In this document: piece after piece, positions 5,487-9,333 of the stretch
Layout: every line of letters begins with the position of its first letter
Position numbering within the stretch: position 1 is the stretch's first letter
Source of the DNA: CAYLLT01 sp964591605
Lineage (GTDB): Bacteria; Planctomycetota; Phycisphaerae; UBA1845; PWPN01
Assembly: GCA_964591605.1 (NCBI GenBank)
Contig: CAZQEN010000307.1
Coordinates: forward strand, 1 to 9,333
Direction of reading: 5' to 3'
DNA length: 9,333 bases
Notes under the pieces: generated by a model
What the model was told of the DNA's origin: nothing
The model's database searches: none
What the model saw: the letters and a program-made list of their open reading frames with translations, nothing else
Position numbers and translations under genes: made by a program

Positions 5487-7460
5487 CGCGGTCCCAGAGC
5501 ACCGCATCACCGCCTCGAACTCGGAGAGGGTCTGCCCGGCCGTCCAGTTTCGCTCGCCTTCGATGTGATTGAGGTACAGCTCGTCGGTCGCGCGTCCGCG
5601 TTCCGGCCCGGTCGCCCCGCGATAGCAGACCCGGAGGGGCCGTGCACCTTTCACGAACAGGACGGAATCAATGCTCAGGTCGGATACGTCCCCGGCCCGC
5701 AGCAGGCGTCCGCTGCAGGCGGATACGACCGTCCGATCGCCCCCGATCATCACCTCCCGCTCGCCGCGCTCGTGGATCCAGTGTCGGTTGTTCAGGATGC
5801 CCACCAGTCCGGTGGCAATCTCCTCCAGCCGCACGTCACGCTTCGCGGTGAGCCGTTCGCGCATGAGCCAGGCGCCGTCGGCCCGCGAACGGTACAGCAG
5901 GTCCGCACGCACGTCCTCGCCGTGATCGATCTCAAGCTCCGCAGTGAAGCCGTCCCCATCCTCGACCACCCGGGCGTCCCGCAAACGCACCTCCAGGGGG
6001 CGGCTCTGCCCCGCAGCGCGCACATACCCGACCCCGCTGCGCGGATGCGGCGACACGACGCGGTCCGGCCGATACGCCACGCACTGGGCCATCACCGGCG
6101 CAGCCCAGCTCAGGGTGTGAACGGCCGACGGCGTGCGATGGAGAATGATCCGGGCGGAGGCAAGCCGGCGAACGCCCCGGCGCTCGGGATCGGCCGGGCG
6201 CAGGTCGCGGGCGTAGTGCAGGGCAAGCCACGCCATCCCGAGCTGATAAAGCTTGTCCGACTCGGCCGACGCGAAGAAGTTCTCCTCCGGCAGATAGATG
6301 CGCCCCGAGGCGGTGCGGGCCTGCATGCGCTCCAGCGCCTCCAGCGAGCGGTCACTCAGTACCCACCCCCCCGTCTGTCCGCCGAAAACGGCCATGATCA
6401 GGTGGGGAAACAGCCAGTCAGGATTCCGGAACAGCGCCCAGTCCTGCCCGGAGGGGTATACGAACCCGCCATCGGGCAGCGCAAACCATGTGAGATTCTC
6501 GTACAGGCCGGCCAGGTTGTGCATCAGCGCCCCAGGCGGCCTGCGGCCGGTCATCGCGTAATCCAGCGAGCATCCCAGCAGCAGGCTGAACGTCGTCATG
6601 TAGTCGGGATGCACGATATTGTGGTTTTCGAGCGTGAAGTCGTCGTAGATGTTGGCGCCGGTGAACTGCTCGGACACCGGCCGGCCGTCGATACGCGTGA
6701 CCGAGTGCTCATCCGCGGGCCGCAGGAAGGCGGACAGCGCCCACTTCTGAAAGGCTCTCTCCCAGCCCGGACGGCGCGGGTCCCCCGGCATGAGCACGGC
6801 GGCCATCGACAGGATCGTACTGTTCCACGCGTTCTCTTCGGCCTTCGTGTCCTTTTCGATCTGATGCGGCGGCTGCGCGCCGGCGATCCGATCCGCCTCG
6901 TGCCCGACCACCCGCCGTACCTGGTCGGCCAGATCCTGTGGCAGATCCGGCCCCAGATGCCAGGCCGCCCGGCCGAGCATCCGGGCCCAGAATGCCGATT
7001 GCCACGCATCCCCCCATTTCTTCCCATCGTCCGTCAGCCGCGGGCCCGTGACATGCGTCTGCGTGAGATACCGCATCATCGGGAGAATCTTCTCCCGCAG
7101 GAGGGCCTCGCGCGGCAGGCCGACCTCGCCTTCATCATAGGGCCCGAAGCGACACAGAAACGCCAGCCCGCACGCGATGCCCGCATTGGGCCGGATCCAG
7201 TTCTCGGTGCTCCTGCTCTCCGTCGCCAGCACCAGCGTTCTGTCCTGCTCCCAGGGGTGGACCGATGCGAGCAGGTGCCGCGCCAGCCGCTGCGACGCGC
7301 GGTAGATGCGATCACAGCGGTCCTTCACAGCCGGGTCGGTCGCTACCGGCACCTGCCAGCCCAGCCCCTGCACCCCCTCGGGCAACGTGCTCTCGAAGCT
7401 GGCCGTGCCGGCGTCGGCAGCAGGAGCGAGCAGCAGAATCCAGATCCAGTGCGAATGCAT
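5469..7460 (-). CDS. Secreted 663-residue protein, polysaccharide-lyase-like architecture, family not identified
   Basis: An exported protein with signal peptide MHSHWIWILLLAPAADAG (cleavage probably after ADA, residue 17). Residues about 40-420 are helix-rich with repeated aromatic patches, suggesting an (alpha/alpha) toroid. Residues about 435-655 read as a beta-sandwich. Many polysaccharide lyases of the heparinase and chondroitinase groups are built this way. Candidate active-site segments are AEENAWNS (207-214), the run from NIYDDF to HPDYM (270-288, with Asn279, His280, His284 and Tyr287), GGFVYPSGQDW (331-341) and RNPDWLFPH (345-353). Asn, His, Tyr and Arg are the usual lyase catalysts, but the exact family is inferred, not recognised; a glycoside hydrolase is also possible. 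Start: AGGGAG at 7476-7471 is 10 nt before ATG 7460, a long spacing, but the signal peptide fixes it. It converges on the HIT gene with an 18-bp overlap. Confidence 0.82.
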   Translation of the reverse strand: MHSHWIWILLLAPAADAGTASFESTLPEGVQGLGWQVPVATDPAVKDRCDRIYRASQRLARHLLASVHPWEQDRTLVLATESRSTENWIRPNAGIACGLAFLCRFGPYDEGEVGLPREALLREKILPMMRYLTQTHVTGPRLTDDGKKWGDAWQSAFWARMLGRAAWHLGPDLPQDLADQVRRVVGHEADRIAGAQPPHQIEKDTKAEENAWNSTILSMAAVLMPGDPRRPGWERAFQKWALSAFLRPADEHSVTRIDGRPVSEQFTGANIYDDFTLENHNIVHPDYMTTFSLLLGCSLDYAMTGRRPPGALMHNLAGLYENLTWFALPDGGFVYPSGQDWALFRNPDWLFPHLIMAVFGGQTGGWVLSDRSLEALERMQARTASGRIYLPEENFFASAESDKLYQLGMAWLALHYARDLRPADPERRGVRRLASARIILHRTPSAVHTLSWAAPVMAQCVAYRPDRVVSPHPRSGVGYVRAAGQSRPLEVRLRDARVVEDGDGFTAELEIDHGEDVRADLLYRSRADGAWLMRERLTAKRDVRLEEIATGLVGILNNRHWIHERGEREVMIGGDRTVVSACSGRLLRAGDVSDLSIDSVLFVKGARPLRVCYRGATGPERGRATDELYLNHIEGERNWTAGQTLSEFEAVMRCSGTASAPSR

Positions 7461-7864
7461 GACCGTCCGTCTCCCTGGGAAGGTCCTCCGAGCCCCTGCG
7501 GCGCATCATCGGCATCCGCCGGAATGGCTGCGTCACACATGCGGCAGGATACCCATCAGAACCGGGAGCGTGAGCGACCGGCCGGCTGCGCGAGGCTCAG
7601 ACTGCGCTGGTCGCAGGGAAAATCACTCACCTGCATCCGAGGATCTGATGTCTGGGCCGCCTGAAGTGTCGCGCGACCCACCGGCGTGCATAAGCCTCCA
7701 TCCGCCCTGACCGCACGACTCCCGGATCGTTTGGAGTGTATGCGAGAAGCTCGTGCAGTGCATCGCCGGTCAGGAAGCTGTCGCCGATCGCGCCGAAGAC
7801 GCCCTTCCCTCGCGGTCGGAGCTCTGCTGATTTGAACACTTCTCTCGCAATCTCTGAGTCCGGC
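7461..7864. other. 404-bp gap between the lyase-like and anti-sigma genes
   Basis: It holds one doubtful minus-strand ORF (7627-7839). The rest shows no hairpin with a T tract on either strand and no promoter-like pair that I could support, so neither the end of the sigma operon nor the start of the lyase-like transcript can be placed. Confidence 0.4.
7627..7839 (-). CDS. Doubtful small ORF, 70 residues
   Basis: A possible 70-residue protein starting with GTG at 7839, 25 bp after the anti-sigma stop codon and on the same strand. Residues 13-60 (for example DALHELLAYTPNDPGVV) have a more protein-like composition than most chance frames here. Against it, the start is GTG with only a weak, too-close AGAGAA before it, and no domain was recognised. 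It could be the third gene of the sigma operon, a remnant of a longer gene, or chance. Confidence 0.25.
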   Translation of the reverse strand: MFKSAELRPRGKGVFGAIGDSFLTGDALHELLAYTPNDPGVVRSGRMEAYARRWVARHFRRPRHQILGCR

Positions 7865-8707
7865 TCACTTCGCTGACGCCACTTCGTCCTGGAGGAGCTT
7901 CAGCGATGCTTCGACCCAGTGGGGGAGCACTTTCGACGCCCGCGCCACCGTTCGCCCCTGTCCGGAGACGGTCAACTGGGCGTCGAGAGGGATGGTTTGC
8001 TCGAAACCGGACGATGTGACGCTCGCGCTGCCTTTGTGCACCGAACACGTCATCCCGTCCGGCGTGATGGACACCCAGGCGTCGCCTTCCACCATCAACG
8101 ACACGCCGTCGGCCTCGACCTGGAGCTGGCGGGCCTCGCTGACATACACGCTGCCCGCGCTCAGAACGATGCCCCCCCGGTCGAAACGCACGCTCGACTC
8201 CGGCGATAAGGCCATCCGGCCTTGTTTGAGCTGGACCGCCCCATAATCAGTCCCCGTGGCGAGTTCGAGCCCCGCCCGGACGGTCAGCCGGTTGACCTGG
8301 GGGCCCGTGTTCAGGGTGAACCCGCTGTGGAAGATGATCGCCTGCCCGATCGGCCGATGTACCCAGATCCGCCACGCCGCCAGGGGGGTGACCACCAGGG
8401 CGATGACGGCGGCTACGGCCATGATCCGTCGCCGGACGTGGCGGCTCCGCAACTGGTCGGCCCGGCGAGACACTTTCGCGACGATAGCGGACACCTCGTC
8501 CGCAGACAGACGTTCCTCCGGGATCAGCCCTTCCGCCGTGGTGAAGGCGGCGTGGAGGAGGTCGCTTTCGCGCTTCATCCGGGCGAAATACTGCGCCGCC
8601 TCGGGCCGTTTCTCCAGAAGCGAATCCGCCCGCTCCCGGGTGGGGCGGTCTGCACCGCCGCTGGCCAACTGGGTCAGATCTGCCTTGTCAGAGTCGGAGA
8701 GGATCAT
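7865..8707 (-). CDS. FecR-like transmembrane anti-sigma factor
   Basis: A 280-residue membrane protein that probably binds and restrains the ECF sigma factor encoded just upstream. The cytoplasmic part (1-94) is helical and charged and would hold the sigma-binding region; it has no HXXXCXXC zinc motif, so it is not a ZAS-type domain. One transmembrane helix lies at about 95-116, flanked by RHVRRR inside. The extracytoplasmic part has a FecR-like beta pattern at about 140-235 (LTVRAGLELATG, MALSPESSVRFDRGGIVLSAG, MVEGDAWVSITPDG), followed by a helical end. The start ATG at 8707 overlaps the sigma stop in ATGA (8707-8704), indicating translational coupling. A TonB-dependent partner, as in classical FecR systems, is not in the window. 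The architecture is clear; the signal sensed is unknown. Confidence 0.87.
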   Translation of the reverse strand: MILSDSDKADLTQLASGGADRPTRERADSLLEKRPEAAQYFARMKRESDLLHAAFTTAEGLIPEERLSADEVSAIVAKVSRRADQLRSRHVRRRIMAVAAVIALVVTPLAAWRIWVHRPIGQAIIFHSGFTLNTGPQVNRLTVRAGLELATGTDYGAVQLKQGRMALSPESSVRFDRGGIVLSAGSVYVSEARQLQVEADGVSLMVEGDAWVSITPDGMTCSVHKGSASVTSSGFEQTIPLDAQLTVSGQGRTVARASKVLPHWVEASLKLLQDEVASAK

Positions 8708-9240
8708 CGTGCCTGCTCCAGTTCAATCTCGCGGTCGGCGGCCAGGCGTCTGAGCATCTCCATGGCCTCCGACTGCCAGAGCGAAACGCTCCGTTCGGAA
8801 CTTTTCAGCGACGCCGCGATCTCGGTGACGGACATGTGCATCAGAAAGCGCCCGACGACGATCATCCGGTGTTTGTCGGGCAGTAGCTGGATCAATTCCA
8901 GAATCGCTTCATGATGCGGGCGATCGACGAGGTCGCCGTCAGCCGCGGGGTCAGCCGCCCTGTCCGCCACGAGCGCGGGTTTCGGCCGGGACTTCCTGTC
9001 CCGGACGTATTCGGAGAAAACGTTATGCAACACCCCGTTCAGGTAGGCCGTGACTTGCTCGATCTGCTTTCCACTCCGCACGGCCGCAAAAAACCGCGCG
9101 AAGACCTCCTGGGCCAGATCCTCGGCCGCATGCCGCTGACCCACGAGCACCCGGGTCCGGCGCAGCACCCACGGATAGTGCTCTTCGACCAGACGGTTCA
9201 AATCACGTCCTGTGATGGCGGGATCGACCGGTCGGCTCAT
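8704..9240 (-). CDS. ECF-type RNA polymerase sigma factor
   Basis: A 178-residue sigma-70-family protein with only regions 2 and 4, the ECF layout. Region 2 (about 15-82) begins LVEEHYPWVLRRTRVLVG, continues with the core-binding DLAQEVFARFF (41-51), and ends with AYLNGVLHNVFSEYVRDRKSR, which would recognise the -10 element. A charged linker (83-110) leads to region 4 (about 111-168), whose helix-turn-helix runs from MSVTEIAASLKSSERSVSLW into a leucine-rich helix. Start: AAGGTG at 9254-9249 stands 8 nt before ATG 9240. It is the first gene of a two-gene unit with the FecR-like anti-sigma factor, overlapping it by 4 bp. Such pairs usually control exported or envelope functions and often their own promoter; the targets are not evident here. 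Confidence 0.93.
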   Translation of the reverse strand: MSRPVDPAITGRDLNRLVEEHYPWVLRRTRVLVGQRHAAEDLAQEVFARFFAAVRSGKQIEQVTAYLNGVLHNVFSEYVRDRKSRPKPALVADRAADPAADGDLVDRPHHEAILELIQLLPDKHRMIVVGRFLMHMSVTEIAASLKSSERSVSLWQSEAMEMLRRLAADREIELEQAR

Positions 9241-9290
9241 TCCGCCATCACCTTATCTCTCCCTACATAGTGCGTCCAATTCGCAAATCG

Positions 9291-9326
9291 GCAAAGATTT
9301 TTCAAATTTTTTTCATTTTTCTTTGC
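9291..9326. promoter_or_regulatory. T-tract cluster flanked by an inverted repeat, upstream of the sigma gene
   Basis: T runs at 9298-9302, 9307-9313 and 9316-9320 (A tracts on the sigma-gene strand) are spaced by roughly one helical turn, as in bent DNA or a promoter UP element. They are enclosed by GCAAAG (9291-9296) and CTTTGC (9321-9326), an exact inverted repeat. The position, 50-85 bp before the sigma start codon, suits promoter stimulation. No clear -35/-10 pair was found between it and the gene. Confidence 0.4.
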
Positions 9327-9333
9327 GCGTTTT

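Noticed and set aside
5565..7664. 699-codon plus-strand frame opposite the lyase-like gene
   Set aside because: It is antisense to a protein with a signal peptide and coherent fold, and its own translation is Arg/Pro/His/Gln-rich without domains.
1..9333. tRNA genes, CRISPR arrays, insertion sequences and phage genes
   Set aside because: No T-loop/acceptor combinations, no regularly spaced repeats, no transposase or integrase frame and no terminal inverted repeats were seen on either strand.

Overview
The window looks like a chromosomal stretch from a GC-rich bacterium, most likely of the PVC group (Planctomycetota, Verrucomicrobiota, Lentisphaerota or Kiritimatiellota). The pointers are a short secreted protein ending in a PEP-CTERM sorting tail of the Arg-rich type common there, an ECF sigma factor with a FecR-like membrane anti-sigma partner, and a large secreted protein resembling polysaccharide lyases. 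No rRNA, tRNA, CRISPR array, insertion sequence or phage gene was seen. The placement is inference from protein style; no marker gene fixes the phylum.

Layout, left to right. Bases 1-570 have no convincing gene. A good sigma-70-type promoter (571-600), overlapped by a perfect dyad, then drives a TPP-dependent 2-oxo acid decarboxylase of the pyruvate/indolepyruvate decarboxylase type (639-2447). This enzyme has Gln where a catalytic Glu is expected. After a dyad-rich intergenic region comes the PEP-CTERM protein (2737-3519) and its intrinsic terminator. Bases 3736-4165 hold no plausible protein gene but carry a near-consensus promoter, several hairpins, a recurring GGAAAAGC motif and a very strong GAAA-loop terminator. 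I read this as an RNA gene of about 395 nt that matches none of the common RNA classes I know.

The right half is mostly on the minus strand. A small lipoprotein (4203-4763, minus) diverges from a HIT-family protein (5055-5486, plus). The HIT gene collides tail to tail, with an 18-bp overlap, with a secreted 663-residue protein of probable (alpha/alpha)-toroid plus beta-sandwich build (5469-7460, minus). A 404-bp gap holds one doubtful small ORF. An ECF sigma factor (8704-9240) and its FecR-like anti-sigma factor (7865-8707) then form a translationally coupled minus-strand pair behind a T-tract-rich upstream region at the window edge.

The only clear operon is the sigma/anti-sigma pair. The other genes look like independent units. 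A link between the surface-signalling pair and the exported proteins (PEP-CTERM protein, lipoprotein, putative lyase) is plausible but not shown by the sequence. The best candidate for something undescribed is the structured RNA at 3771-4165.
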